DNA of 64,000 bases from Sipunculus nudus (Eukaryota; Annelida; Sipuncula; Golfingiida; Sipunculidae). Position numbers and translations under genes: made by a program. This document shows positions 38,701 through 53,700 of the stretch, in pieces; within the stretch, counting starts at the first letter, position 1; the number at the start of each line of letters is the position of its first letter. The DNA is taken from the NCBI GenBank assembly GCA_026874595.1, contig CM049306.1, forward strand, positions 62,254,019 through 62,318,018, written 5' to 3'. Below the pieces are notes generated by a model. The model saw only the letters and a list, made by a program, of their open reading frames with translations. It was not told where the DNA came from and ran no database searches.

Positions 38701-41700
38701 CTATCTTGTCTACAAGATTACTCTCCAGAAACATTGGTTCAAGGGTCTCACGGGAGTTCTCCGGAAATAAATGCGGCAGAACCCATATGAAAACAGTATC
38801 TGCAAAACTCTTTTTGGAGGATACAATTATTAAATCTTTCATCAGATGATCTGATTTTGTGTTATCCATGTATCAATACAGGTAAACCTGACAATACTGA
38901 TATAATATGGTTTTTGTATGGTGGTGAATTTATGTACTGATGTATCATCACAGCACTAATGGTCACAACTGAAAATAATTCAAAGTGTGTGTGTGTGTCT
39001 GTAAACAAAGACTTCAACTGCCTGAGTGGAAAGTTCTTTACCTGATACTGCAGGTAAAGAAACTACCTTAAAAAATAATATTCTTTGGTGATATTTTGCA
39101 TCATCAAAAGAAATTATTGTTAAACTTAGGTCCTTTCTGTGGGAATTAAGATAAAATTGTTCTCTTTTTTGGCTTTATTTTTGTAAAGCAGATGTAAGTT
39201 GGTAAACTGAGATATTATTAAAAACTGTACCACCATTTAAAAAATGTGTGTATAGCTGAGTATTAAAGAGTATTAAATGTAATACAGCAAACCTACCTAG
39301 CCATTTGATGTAGGAGTTGGTCAGTGCTAATACACTGCGCATGTCACCAACATAGTGGTAAAGTTCATACAAGAGGACTCGATTAGGAATGTTCATAAAC
39401 TTGTCAGCCACCTCGGCAACATCCAGGAAATGTTCATGGAACTTCTTGGCTTTCTCAAACCACTTCTGTGCATCAGCAGGCTGCAAAATACAAGTAGCTC
39501 ATGGGCCATGAAACTCAGCTGAACTGACACAGCTAAAGGCCATAGCAGATACATATACAGTTGTATGTCAACATTTCCTAAAGATACTTTTAACCAAAAT
39601 GTCCAGAAAAATGTGGGATATATCATTTTGACAATTAGAAAATAGGTTAACATAGGAAGCATCACCTGTAGTGCGATTTTATTGAACTCTGTATTATTAG
39701 TCCCTGCCATGTGTTGGATCCCAAGTTCATACAATAAGATCCTACAATATAAGCCCCAGCCCATGCTATGGATCTGTTTCATGTAGTTTGACTGCCTATT
39801 TGCTGCTCAACATAAAGACATAAGACCACATCATTTAGACACCAATAATCTGTGTTTCATGGTTTTGATAAGGACTTAAATTGAACATGTATCTTCATTA
39901 TAAAGCAGTTATTTATGAGTTAAAGGCTATACATGCACTGTGGGAGTGCCATCTATTGCTGATGATGATCACACCCAACAAAAAAATGTAAAACTATAGT
40001 GGTCAGTCTGTTCAGAAAATGGTGCAAAAAGCAAGTGAAACTGAAATTTTGACCAGAAACTTGAAATGGTGATCATATATAGCATGTGGTCACTTGATTA
40101 GGTACATTTTAACAGGAAACCTACAGGTGGAAGTTAACAAGTGACCCATGGGTCATGACGCTCAGCAGACTGACATGTGACAATATGTCCTTGCACAGGC
40201 AACTAATTACGATAATGTAGGTAGCATCATTGTTCATGTATATTAGCTTAAGTTCATCAAGACCCATAAGCACAACAAATTTGATGACAAACCAACCAGC
40301 CTTTCCTGAGGAATCTGTTCTGGGGAGTACTTCAGAGCCCCAAAGCTCAAGAGTTTATGGGTAACAGCGACCTAATTTCAGGTTTCCACAGAGACTTTTT
40401 ATGTACCTCCCTGCATGTCAAGAGAGAAGATTCTAGGTCCAGTTGTTTCGATTTGTGCCCTATTAACAGATGACCGCATCTCAAGGTCTCATAAATAAAG
40501 AAAAAAAATCGTAAAAATAAAAAAAAAATACAGGTGGCGCCACCAGTCTGCAGAAACTGATGAAACATTCCATGACCAATATCCATGCAAAGAATCATGG
40601 TTATCAATGCATTTTTTGTTCAGATACTGGAGCTTTTGTATCAAATTATCTATTATTCTGGGGGTACTTCAGAGCCCATAGCTCAAAGAATATGCGTAAC
40701 AGAGACCAAATTTTATGTTTTCAAGGAGACTTTTCATGGGCCTCCCTGCATATCGAGAGAGATGATTCTAGATCCAGTCGTTACGATTTGTGCCCTGTTT
40801 ACAGATGACCACATCTTTTAAGGTCTCAAAATAGAGAAAAAAAATTGTAAAAAAATAATAAAAAACAGATAGTTTTTGTATCAAATTTTCCATTATTCGG
40901 GGGGGGGGGGGGGGGGGGTACTTCGGAGCACCATAGCTTGAAGAATATGGGTAACAGAGACCTAATTCCAGGTTTTCAAGGAGATTTTTCATGGACCTCC
41001 CTGGATGTAAAGTTAGAAGATTCCAGGTCCAGCGGTTAAGATTTGTGCCCTGTTTTCGGACAGACGGCTGGACGGACGACAGACAAAGGGTGATCGCTAT
41101 AGCTCAGATGATTTACAGTCAGCTGAGCTAAAAATGGACATTATCAGCTGGTGGTTGTTTGATACACAGTTTGCTCAAAGTATAGGAACCACTGCCCAAT
41201 GGTTTTGGTTATGCAAGGTAAACAATTATTATTCTGTGAAGTGCAAGGGTAAGTATGCCAGAGCCATTCACTCAGATTAAGAACTTTAGACCTCTTACAC
41301 TGTTCTTAACATTTAGCACATGAACCCAAGGTTTATACAGTGGAGCTACAAGATAATTTCCCAGGGGAAAATTGGGAATTTAGAAATGAAATCTTATTGG
41401 GTTTGAATGGAGAACTTGGGGACATCTTACTGTATGCTGAATTTAGATTTGAAGGACTTACAGTTTCAAAATGTTCAGTCCAACAGACGGCTGGCAAGCC
41501 AGAGAGTGGACAAGGACTTATAATCAGCTGAGCTAAAAACTGTATGAATCACTTAAATGATATGGTACATGAATCACTGGATCTGAATTTACATACACTC
41601 CAGAGGCTGCAGAAATCTTGCGCTTCTAAAGAAGCAACTGATTTTCACGCTGCCTGAATTGACCGTTTATGATATATTTAGACACCAGATGGAGGTTCGT

Positions 41701-44700
41701 TGTCCGCTGAAAAATGTATGATGTGACAGGCAGCCAACCAGAAGTCAATAAACAAACACTTGACAGGCATCCTGGCTCTGCCCATAGAGCTGCTTGATGA
41801 CAGTTTATGGTCGAATTTTAATTGCTCCCTCTGCATTCTCGCATCATCGGCCGATTCCATTATGACATTATAACTGTGTTAGTATAGCCATGTATCTGTT
41901 GTCTGCAGAACTGAAACCAGCCAGTGAGGTGTGCACTCAGCCTTTGTTGTTACGTTTCATTTGAATTACAACTCACTGGCCAGTAGCCGGATTTAATGGG
42001 ACTCAATATTATTAGGCCTACATCCAGTTGTGGCTCTGTTGTAGTCTGTGTTAACAACAGAGCCACAACTGGGTCTATTATTAGACTTGCCATATATTGA
42101 GTCCGATAGCTGTACAGTTAGAGTTTCTACAAAATAAGCCTCAGACTACACACCACCCAATGCCCTTGTAACCAGTGTCAACAGGTGTTAATTACCCCAT
42201 GCCAGCGGTCACTCTTCAGAGCCGGGCCCGTTGAAACAAAATGTAGCAACATTTTAGCTGTCAATCACTGGGAGGCTATCAGTGAGGTCATCAGGTGCAC
42301 CTTTTTGACTGTTCTTCTCTGTCCCTCTAAACTCCTTGACATGCCTCTGGTAAAAAGGTCCGTAAATGTTTAAAAATGATGATCCAAGTTTAATTTTAGT
42401 TGCTATCGAAACCATGAAACACATACTTGTTGGTGTTTATATGGTATGATCCTGTGTCTTGTTGTTTGGCAATAAACAGTAAGTCAAAGTAGATTCAACG
42501 GATCCGTTGCATCTTCCGTGGCTTATATTGTAGAAACTCTCACTGTATGGCTGTCGGACTCAATACAGTCTCAATACAGTCTGTGTCTTACAGCACAAAG
42601 TCTCATCTGATTGGACAAAATACAGTGCTCCCCTCTGGTGTAGCAATTCAGGATATGAGGTCATAACAAACAGCGCTTACCATATAGGAAGTAAGCCTAT
42701 AGGAAAAGCGCTGTATAAAGAGCGTAGAATTTACAATATTACTACATATTGTCAAGCCTGAAAGCCAGAGCTTTTACAGTGGTCAGATTTGCTGGTCCAG
42801 CATCTTCCACCTTCTTATTTCTTCATTAATCCTATTGTCAATTTCAATTACCCATGTAGTCTGTCTGTTGGCTACTTCTCTTGGCTAGGTCATAAGAGTT
42901 CCTGGTGGCCAGTGAAAGAAACCACTGCAAGAATCTTATATTTTGAAAAGCCAATAATAAGGAGAGCAATTTACCAAAGCAAAAAAATGGCAAAAAATCA
43001 AAGTTACAAAGTGCACTTAAATCAACATATTGTAAAAAAAAAATTCACTTAAATCAATTGAAAGACTTTCCCATGTTTTATTTATATTTTTTTAAAATGA
43101 ACGTTTTTTTCACCAATAGCTATTACAAGTTCCTTGTTCTGTAAATCTTGTATTTTGTTTTAAATTACACTGTTTCATATTTCAGGGTTTCCATGTGCGA
43201 TGATTAGCTCTTGTACATCAAATCCTTTGCCAATAAAAAATAATTTTTAAGGCATTCCCCACATTTTAAACCAGCTGAGAACTATGTGGAATCCTACCAT
43301 GTCAGCCTTGGGTTTCTTCTGCCAGCCTTGGATTACAGACGCATTGGAGACCAGCCAGTGAGCAGACTTAAGAAGATGGGCTGCTGACGGGCCGTGGTCA
43401 AACGGAAGGTAGAAGAGGTCACACAGCAGCTGGACCTCATCCTTACACAGAGGTCCCAGGTCTTCCAGCTTCTGTTTGGTGGCTGCTGCTGGACTTGTCT
43501 TCTCCTCCTTTTACAGACAAACTTAAACTCAGTGTGTGTATACTGAGGTTGGTGCTTTGTTCATGAGTATTAAAAATTTGCAATATTCATGAAAAGAAAA
43601 TCAACAGGAAAATAACACCTTAATGAACAAAATGCCTTGTCTGCACAATTAAAAAGACAAATACATAATAGACAAATAACTAGAATACTGACAAGTCAGG
43701 TAGGGCCCCGCAAATACAAGTGACCAATGGGTCATGACGCTCAGCTGACTGGGAAGAGATTCGCAAAAAGGAAATTTTATCATCTGAATGGTAGTATATA
43801 CCCATTCAACTGAAACATCAAACAGATTAACCAACAGGCCAAGATTGTGTCTATATTTATATATCTCAAAAAGAGAGAAAAAATGCATGAAATTTATAAA
43901 AAAATACAGGTGGCTACACCAGTCTGCAGAAACTAATAAAAACACTTAATGGTCAATATCCATGCAAAGAATCATAGTGATCTCTGCATTAATTGTTCAG
44001 ATACTTCAGCTTTTGTATCAAATTTTCCATTATTCTGAGGGATACTTCAGAGTCTTATAGCTTTTTAAAGATTTGTAAACTGTTGACAGATTACTACATC
44101 TTGAAAGGTCTCAAAAATAGAGAAAAAAATTCGTAAAAATTTGAAAAAAATTGAGGTGGCGCACCCAGTCTGCAGAAACTTATGTGAAACACCTCATGAT
44201 CAATATGTATGCCAAAAATCATGACCATCAGTGTTGTAATTATTGAGATACTGCAGTTTTTGTATCAAATTTTTCATTATTCTCGAGGGTATTTTGGAGC
44301 CATACAGCTTAAAGGATATGGGTAACAGAGACCTAATTTCAGGTGTCCATTTAGACTTTTCATGGGTCTCCCTGTGTGTCAAGAATGAAGATTATAGGTC
44401 CAGTTGTTATGATTTGTGCCCTGTTAACAGATGTTCATATCTTTAAAGGTCTCAAAAATAGAAAAAAAATTCGTAAAAAAACCCAAACACATACAGTTGG
44501 TGCCACCAGGCTGCAGAAACTGATGGAACACTTGATGATCAATATCCATGCAAACAAGTATGGTGATCTCTGCATTAGTTGAAAAAAAATTAGAGAAAAA
44601 AATTCGTAAAAATTTGAAAAAAATTGAGGTGGCGCACCCAGTCTGCAGAAACTTATGTAAAACACCTCATGATCAATATGTATGCCAAAAATCATGACCA

Positions 44701-47700
44701 ACAGTGTTGTAACTATTGAGATACTGCAGTTTTTGTATCAAATTTTCCATTATTCTGAGCTGTACTGGGTAGTGCCACAGCTGAAAGGATATGGGGAACA
44801 GAGACCTTATGTCAGGTTTCCATGGAGACTTTTCATGGGTCTCCCTGTGTGTCAAGAATGAAGATTCTAGGTCCAGCCGTTACGATTTGTACCCTGTTGA
44901 CAGATAACTACATCCTTAAAGGTCTCAAAAATAGAGAGAAAAAAATTGTAAAAATTTAAAACATACAGGTGGTGCCACCAGTCTGCAGGAACTGATGGAA
45001 CACCTCTTGATCAATATGTATGTCAAAAATCATGACCATCAGTGTTGTAGTTAATGAGATACTGAAATTTTTGTATGAAATTTTTGACTATTCTGGGGGG
45101 GTACTTTGGGGCTCCATAGCTCGAAGGATATGGGTAACAGAGACGTTATTTCTGGTTTCCATGGAGACTTTTCATAGTCTCTCACTGAGTCAAGAATGGA
45201 GATTCTAGGACCAGTCTATACGATTTGAGCCCTGTTAACAGATGTTCACATTTTTAAAGGTCTCAAAAAAAGAGAAAATAATTCGTAAAAAATAAAAAAA
45301 TACAGGTGGAGCCTGATGAAAACCTCATGATCAATATGTATCCAAAAAATCATGACCATCAGTGATGAAGTTATTGAGATATTGAAGTTTTTGTATGAAA
45401 TTTTTGACTATTCTGGGGGGTACTTTGGGGCCCCATAGCTCAAAGGATATGGGTAACAGAGACCTAATTTCTGGTTTCTATGGAGACTTTTCATAGGTCT
45501 CTCACTGTGTCAAGAATGAAGATTCTAGGTCCAGTCTATACGATTTGTGCCCTGTTAACAGATGATCACATTTTTTAAGGTCTCAAAAATAGAGAAAAAA
45601 ATTCGTAAAAAATAAAAAAATACAGATGGCGCCACCAGTCTATAGATACTGATGGAACATCTTATGATCAATATGTATGCCAAAAATCATGACCATCAGT
45701 GATGTAGTTAATGAGATATTGAAGTTTTTGTGTGAAATTTTTGACTATTCTGGGGGGTACTTTGGGGCCACATAGCTCGAAGGATATAGGTAACAGAGAC
45801 CTAATTTCTGGTTTCGAAGGAGATTTTTTATCGACCTCTCAGAATGTCAAGTTACAAGATTCTAGGTCCAGCGGTTACGATTTGTGCCTAGTTAAAGGAC
45901 AGACCGACAGACAGACGGACGGCGGACAAAGAGTGATCACTATAGCTCAGCATGACTGAAAGTCAGCTGAGCTAATAACAGTTCAGAGAAAGGCAGGTGT
46001 GGTATATGGGGAATACATGTAAGGAATAAAAGAAAATACAAGTTTTTTCACAAGGTCTGTTATCATGATACATATGGAACTGTGAAGGTAAAAGACCTTG
46101 ACCTTGGACCTTGTGATCCCAAAATTGACTAAGACTGGCAGGTGAGCCATATATGGAAGATGGAAGTTTTGGGCTGAAAAGTTTGATTTAAATGCAGGCA
46201 AAATCTTTTTAAAGAAGTGGGTCCAATGACTTGAATTTTGACCTCATGACCCCAAAAATCAATAGGGTTCTTGCTTTAGTGGTGAGTCATTCATAAGTAA
46301 AGTTTGAAATCCATGTCGATCAAAAATGGAGTTATCATCCAAAAACAAACTTGTGACTGGACGGACAGACAAAGGGACCTTTTGCAAATAAAAAGGCAAC
46401 CACAATATATACATAACAGATGGTCACTTGTAGTATCAAATATTCATTAAATATAAATGCAGACAAGGCAGACTAAATTTAATGCTTTATAATAAACCAT
46501 TATCTGATTAGTTGACCAACAATATAGTTATATACAGCAATTACAAACCACCTTGATCAAGTAGTCTCAGGTAACTTTGATCAAATAGCTAAGGACATAA
46601 AGAAGATACCATCAGAAACTGCTTTTTCACTGATCTAAAGTACAGTGACATGCTTTACTCAGGTGACCAATACTTCAAAGTAACTTTTCCATAGGTTTTT
46701 TATTTTTGGTAAGATTTCAGCATTTGTTTTGCTGTCTCACACAGCACCCAAAAGAGCATTTATGGAACAAAAAATAGCCTAAACAATAAAAATAATTCTC
46801 TTGTCAAGCACCAAGAGGTATTTGTCTCATTGCCTGTTGTGCTGATTATAGTCTGTTAATCATTTTCATGCACCTTTAGTCACCGAAACTGGTACAAATT
46901 TATCACAAGTAAAACTTATTATTAAAGGGAGATTACCGGGTGAAATGACATCAAAAGGTAAATGCCAGTGTTTCTGGATTTTTGCCTGAAAATGTTTGCC
47001 AACAGAAATGCTACAATGTATTTGTTCTTGCAGGACTAAAATATTAGGGACAAAGGCTAATCCCTTAATGTAAAATACATACTGTACCTTGAACTTTTTG
47101 ATTGCTGTTTCTGAAGTGTCCATAACTGTGTCTGCTGCTGAATCTGAAGGCTGTTTGTGGTTTCCTTTGACTTTATACAAAACAGGTATCCAGTCTTGTA
47201 TGGCTTTCTGCAGGGCTTGCTTTGGTTGGTAACCTTTACAAGTATGTCTATCATCTTTTTGTTTCTTGTCTCTACTTGAATCTTCTTTATCTTGGTAGGA
47301 AAAATTATATTTGGAATTCCTTTTTCCTTACTTATCATTTTAAAGCAGAAGTTTGCAACTGAATATAATGAAAAAATATATATGAATTTACATTTCCAAG
47401 CTTAGCTTCCTTTAGCAGTCTCAATTATGATACTGTGAGCTTGATTTAACAATCATCTCTTATTCTCTCCTTCTATGAATACTCATTAAACTAGATGTGG
47501 TCAAACAATGGTCCTCAGAGGGACCCGCGTTTCCGCTGGTGCTGGACTAGTTTACATATGGGTGAAAAATTAAGTTAAATTTGAAAAATATGAAAAACAG
47601 AAAAAGGAATTTATCAATATGCATGAGGGAAAAATCTTACTGGATCAAATGATATTAAAGAAGATATGTCTGAAAAAGTGTGCAATAGAAAATCACTGAA

Positions 47701-50700
47701 TGTAGTCTGTTTGCCATACTTGATTTTGTGCAATTCTGTAATTCCATAGGTCTGGAGCCCTAATAGGCACCATTGATCCCTGTGAAATTGGGAAAGCTGC
47801 AGTAGGGTTGTTAATGAGTTATCGCGTGCGAAAGCAGATCAGTGATCGGACTGTGGTGGCCATACTGGAATTCCGACAGGTCTGTAATTCAAAAGATCTC
47901 GAGCCCTCATATGTACCAACAATCGCTGTAAATTTGGGAAAGCTGAAGTATATTGTTGTCAAGTTATCACGCGTGAAAGAAAATCAGCAATCAGGCTGTG
48001 GTGACCATATAGCAATTCCAACAGGTTTGTTATTAAAAAAGTCTGGAGCCCTCATTGGTGCAAATCATCCCTGCGAATTTGGGAAAGCTTCAGTAGGTTC
48101 TTGTTGAGTAGTGCGCAAAAGAAATTAACAATCAGGCTGTGGAGGCTTTATAGGAATTCAGACAGGTCTGTGATTTAAAAGGTCTGGAGCCCTCATAAGT
48201 ACCAATCATCCCTGTGAATTTGGGAAAGCTGCAGTAGGTTGTTGTTGAGTTATCACGCACCAAAGGAAATCAGCGATCAGGCTATGGTGGCCATATTGGA
48301 ATATCAACAGGTCTGTAATTCAATAGGTATTGAGCCCTCATAGGTACCAATCATCCCTGTGAATTTGGGAAAGCTGCAGTATATTGTTGTTGAGTTATTG
48401 CGGGGCAAAAGAAAATCAGGGATTGGGCTGTGGTGGCCATATTGGAATTCCAACAAATCTGTAATTCGATAGATCTGGAGCCATCATAGGTACAAATCAG
48501 TCCTGTGAAATTGGGAAAGCTGCTGTATGTTGTTGTTGAGTTATTGCGTGCGATAGAAAATCAGCAATCGGGTTGTGGCAGCCATATTAGAATTCTGACA
48601 TGTCTGTAATTTGATGGGTCTGGAGCCCTCATAAGTACCAATCATCTCTGTGAATTTGGGAAAGCTGCAGTATGTTGTTGTTGAGTTATCACGCGCAAAA
48701 GAAAGTGTCTCGATGGAAGGACAGATGGCCGGAAGGACTGACATTGTGATCACTATAGGGCACCGCTTGTCAAGCGGGGCCTTAATTACAATGTTAATAT
48801 TTTATACTGAAATAAAAGTTTAGTTGACTGTACTCAAAGCCATTAAGTGTATGCTTTGCAAGATTAGTAACCCCTGCCAGTTTTGAAATGCAATGAATTT
48901 AGTAAAAAGACCAATGAAGAGAGCTTTATTACACATTCTTTCGATACAAGCAGGTTTCTTTATAGAAGGGCAATTACCTGTATCATTATCTGTCATGAAT
49001 GTAGTGACTGTGTTCAGACTCCACTGTGAAAGTGTATGCATGGCAATGAAGTTGGCCTCAAATTCACAGTTTGGGTTTGTGAGAATGCCATTCAGGCACT
49101 GCTGGAGTTCAACCGGGCGGCCACTATAAGCCCCAAGGTACAAGCGGGTTTGGTCATAGTCATTTGCATGGATGTTGTCCCATATAACAGGACGACGCTG
49201 AATTGCTTTCTGGACTTCGCGTAATCCATCTGTTGTGATTCTCTTTGGCACAACTTTGGGTCCTGTGGTACAGAAGATAGTGTAATACAAAGGATGAAAA
49301 ATGTGATAAATGAGTATGATAAAGTTAACATCTTATGAACAAGACAAATCATTATTCTTAACATACAACCTGAAATGATAAATGTAGACATTGTCCTAAC
49401 ATAAAACCTGAAATCCTGAAGATTTATGATAAAATTGACACTGGCCTCACAAAAAAAACTGAAATCTTGATGATTTCATAATAAACATATACACTGTCCT
49501 AACATAAATTCTTAAATCCTTGAGATTTATGATTAACATATACACTTTCCTAAAATAAATTCTCTAATCCTTGAGATAACCATATACACTATCCTAACAT
49601 AAATTCCTAAATCCTTGAGATTTATGATAAACATAAACACTATCCGAACATAAATTCCTAAATCCTTGAGATTTATGATAAACATATACACTGTCCTAAC
49701 ATAAATTCTCAAATCCTTGAGATAACCATATACACTATCCTAACATAAATTCTTAAATCCTTGAGATTTATGATAAACATATACACTGTTCTAACATAAA
49801 TTCTTAAATCCTTGAGATTTATGATAAACAAATACACTGTCCTTAAAGGTGCTCATTCACCTACTTTTTTAAAAAGAATTTATGTGATATCTTGCTTCCC
49901 CTGTGTATATATTAATGATCTAAGGGTAATTCTGGTTGTGAAATGTTCTCATAATGACTCTGTGAAGGATGTGTAAACTTGTTTATCAACAACATGTTTG
50001 TAAACACAGCAATGTTGACAAATGGGAAAAACATGTAATCTTAGGTGGTATGTTGCATATATGCTGAGGTAGAAAGGTCACTTGTTGCAAAATACTATTT
50101 GCAAAGCTTTGGCTTATCTGACTTGCTGCCAGATGGCCTTGTTGAATTTGTTTTGATTATTTTGGTGAGCCCCCACATACCATATTTATTCTAATTTGGC
50201 GACCACTTAAAATAATAAATTTTCTCAGAGGTCGAGACAATAGAGGATGTTTGAAAATTATCTTCCTGCAGAATTTGCCGTGGTCGAGATTTTAGAGGCA
50301 CGCGGTTTAATAACCTTCCCTAGAGCCACAGAGCCGCTCTGACACTCGAGCGGTCATATGAATTGAGTGATAATTTGGTCGTTTATAAGTTTGTTTTGTT
50401 AGCTAAACAGTATTTCTTACAAACAGGCTTCCAACCATCACATGAATTACACAGTGTCCGCAAATGATTAATAAAACTGAGCTCAATCACTTTACAAAAT
50501 GATCACTACTTCGCGTATAGGTACGATGACATAGACGGCAACTCATGCAACTACCAGTTGTTTCTAATTAACCCACCAGGCGGCAATATAAAGGGACAAG
50601 CAGCTGCACCAAGTGGGAAGAAGACTTGATAAAAAATAACTGCCAATTATCAGATAAATTTTATTTGCATAATACGTAATAAATACAGGAAAGTAAAGGC

Positions 50701-53700
50701 ACGTTAAAACATGTACGACCGGAAATGGTCCTAGCTGGCGTGCCCTCGATCGGGCCCTGTCTTGTATATGCGGTCACCCATCCAAAAACTAACCGGGGTC
50801 ATTTAAACGTAACTAAGATGACCGGACCAACTGTGTCACAGTTGTTCCACCACGCGTGCTTCCCCGTGCTTGGTAAATATTATTGCTAATTATCCCACGT
50901 GAATCACACACGAGACACGTGCGTACCAGGAATGGTAGACGAGTTTGCTTCGTCACGGACACCCATTTGGAACTTGAACGCTTTATCATGTTTATATATT
51001 ACGAAAAACGCATCTTTGTATCTTCAAAAATTTTATTGCAAACAAGTTTGACGTGGATGCTCAGTGAAAAAAAAACTAGTCAGATACAAACTGCGGTGCC
51101 CGTGAGAGACGGAGGCATTACACCTTAACATCGTCGACAGAAAACATCGTCGGCAGTCGCGAAATTAGAGTCATTTTAGAAATTATGCTTTCAAAATATT
51201 TTTTGGGGTCGAGAAATAAGAGGGATCGCCAAATTGGAATAAATACGGTAACATAAAAATGTTGATATAAACAAAACAAGCAATTCTGTGTGAGGTGATA
51301 TCCATGTTTTCTGGCCTATTTTTATGAAAGCTCCAAGGGATTACCTTTAGTTTATATAAGTCAGACAGGTGATTGGGCCCCTTTAAGCAAATTCTTAAAT
51401 CCTTGAGATTTATGATAAATATATACACTGTCCTTGCATAAATTCTTAAACTTGAAGGTTCATGATAATTGTATACACTCTCCTAACATAAAACCCAGAG
51501 TCAAACCTGGAGTTAGTAAACAGGATACCTGTCCAGAGAATGTCAATGTTTTTGTTGAGTTTTTTGCCAATTGTCTGCAGGTACTCTGAGCGAGGCAAGT
51601 CTGGCACGGTTCTGGAGGTGCAGTATTCTGTAAAATATTAAGATTGAACTTCTAATCCTGTCAACTTATATAGCAACCAGACAGTCTGAACCTTTCAATG
51701 GATTGAAAAGCTGATGCATATTAAATGACAAACATATTTTAACTGATGTAGAGTGCCATCTGCAAAAATTTATACGTTTTACATAAAAAGTACATTTGTG
51801 CCACAAATGTTCACCAATGTTCTTATGAATTATCTTAATTTAGTTTTAAACTGAACACAAGATTGGGCTTAAAAGTCAAAAACTTATCATTATAATAAAG
51901 CAATACATTCAGGATATAGCATAATTTGAATAATAAATCCATTTGCCATCTCCAAACACATGTTCAAAAATTGAGTAAAAAATATCATTTTTGACTGGTA
52001 ATAAATAAATTAAATTAATTATCAACAAAAAGTCTTTCTCAAAAAATGAAATTTTACTAGTGAAATATAAAGCATGTAAACAGGTATGATTAAAATGACT
52101 CACCTGTTGGACAAAAAAGGAAGACCTTTGGTTCTTTGAGGTATGAGTAGATTTCATTAGTCACTGAGGACTGTGCATGTGCAAAGGAATCAAACACCTC
52201 TTCATCAGCTTCACACAGCTCATCTTCGATATCATCAAACAACAAGGCAAAGGCTGAACACCCCAGATCAGCAACCTGTACAGACACACACTTCTCTGGT
52301 TAAAGAAGCAAGTTGTGGAATTGTAACTGATTAATGAGGTCTCTCCTAGGATATAATAGTTTTATATCTTTTTTTGTATCATTTTAATGGGAAAACTCAA
52401 ATCAATGTCAATGTGCACATTTGACGTTTCACTTTATTTGTATCTACCTTAAAACTGAAATTTTAAATTTTGATTCAAAATTCAACATTTGAAATTCAGT
52501 TTTTAATAAGGAAGACACAGCAGAGGAAAAAACTACATTAATTTAGATAAGGGCCAACCAACTAAAAAGTGGCTGACTGTTACTGGGTGCTTAGAAAATA
52601 TACCTTTAAATTTTATAATGTTACAAAATCATGTTAAATTAATTTAAAAATATGTATACCACCAGAAAGAACACTGTGCCAGGGTTATAATGATGTTCAT
52701 GTTATGGGTATGTTATGAATTTAAAACAACTTTTAGACATAGGGGTATTTGCCTATCCTGCTACCTTAATAACAAAGCAAACAGCCTGGACTGTTGCTTT
52801 ATTAAGATCATGGTAATCTGATTTTCAATTTGACTGTCTGGCACAATATAACATTTTGATATTACAGTACCTGCTGCAGCTTCTGTTTGAGAATGGTCAT
52901 CTCTGTCTCGCTACAATATGTGATGTCTAGTCCTGGAGAAAGTGCGTACACAAAAATGACATCATTTGTTGAGGCTGCCTTTATCAAATTCTTCAAGTCA
53001 TCTGGAAGGAAAAAGCAGGAAATAACAAAATAAACATAAAACTAGAAACATTTGTTAAATTTTGAAAAAATTTTTAAGTTCAGGAGGTGTCTTATGGTCA
53101 AAAGTAGGTCAATAAGGGCAAAATGCAAACTCGATCTGTAACTGGTCATTATCTGCCCACACAGCAAAAATCAGGCCAATATCTGCAGGTATTGCGAAAA
53201 AAGTCTGTACATGTGTATTTGTCATGAAAATTTTTATTTTTTATGAAATTTTCTATGTTCAGGAGCCGTAAAACAGTCAAAAGTAGGTCAACTGGGACGA
53301 AACATGAACTCGATCCGTAACTGTCATTATCTGCCCACACATAAAAAATCAGGGTGGTATCTGCAGGCATTGAGGAAAAAAAGTCTGTACATCTGTATTT
53401 GTTATGAAAATTTCTATTTTTCATGAAATTTTCTATGTTCAGGAGCAGTCAAATGGTCAAAAGTAGGTCAACTGGGACAAAACAAGAACTCGATCTGTAA
53501 ATGGTCATTATCTGCCTACGCACCAAAAATCAGGCCTGTATCTGCAGGCACTGCGAAAAAAAAATCCGTACATGTGCACTTTTTTATGAAATTTCTATGT
53601 TAGAGCACCGTCAAAGGGTCAAAAGTAGGTCAACTGGGACAAAACGTGAACTTGATCTGTAACTGGTCAGTATCTGCCCACACAGCAAAAATCAGGCCAA

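Larger units (their letters stand above)
49400..51495. repeat. 53-bp minisatellite, split by an insertion
   Basis: Units read CCTAACATAAATTCTTAAAT, then CCTTGAGATTTATGAT, then AAACATATACACTGT. About nine units stand left of 49,846 and two more right of 51,387. The break at TTAA is filled by a 1.5-kb element. In the OGA intron between 51,529 and 49,262. Confidence 0.85.

Noticed and set aside
42670-42715. Hairpin considered as a microRNA precursor
   Set aside because: Stem of only about 19 bp and adjacent to TIR elements; no sign of a typical 60-80 nt precursor.
46921-46950. TTAAAGGGAGATTACCGGG, considered as the end of another TTAA element
   Set aside because: No inverted partner with a second TTAA was found within several kb.
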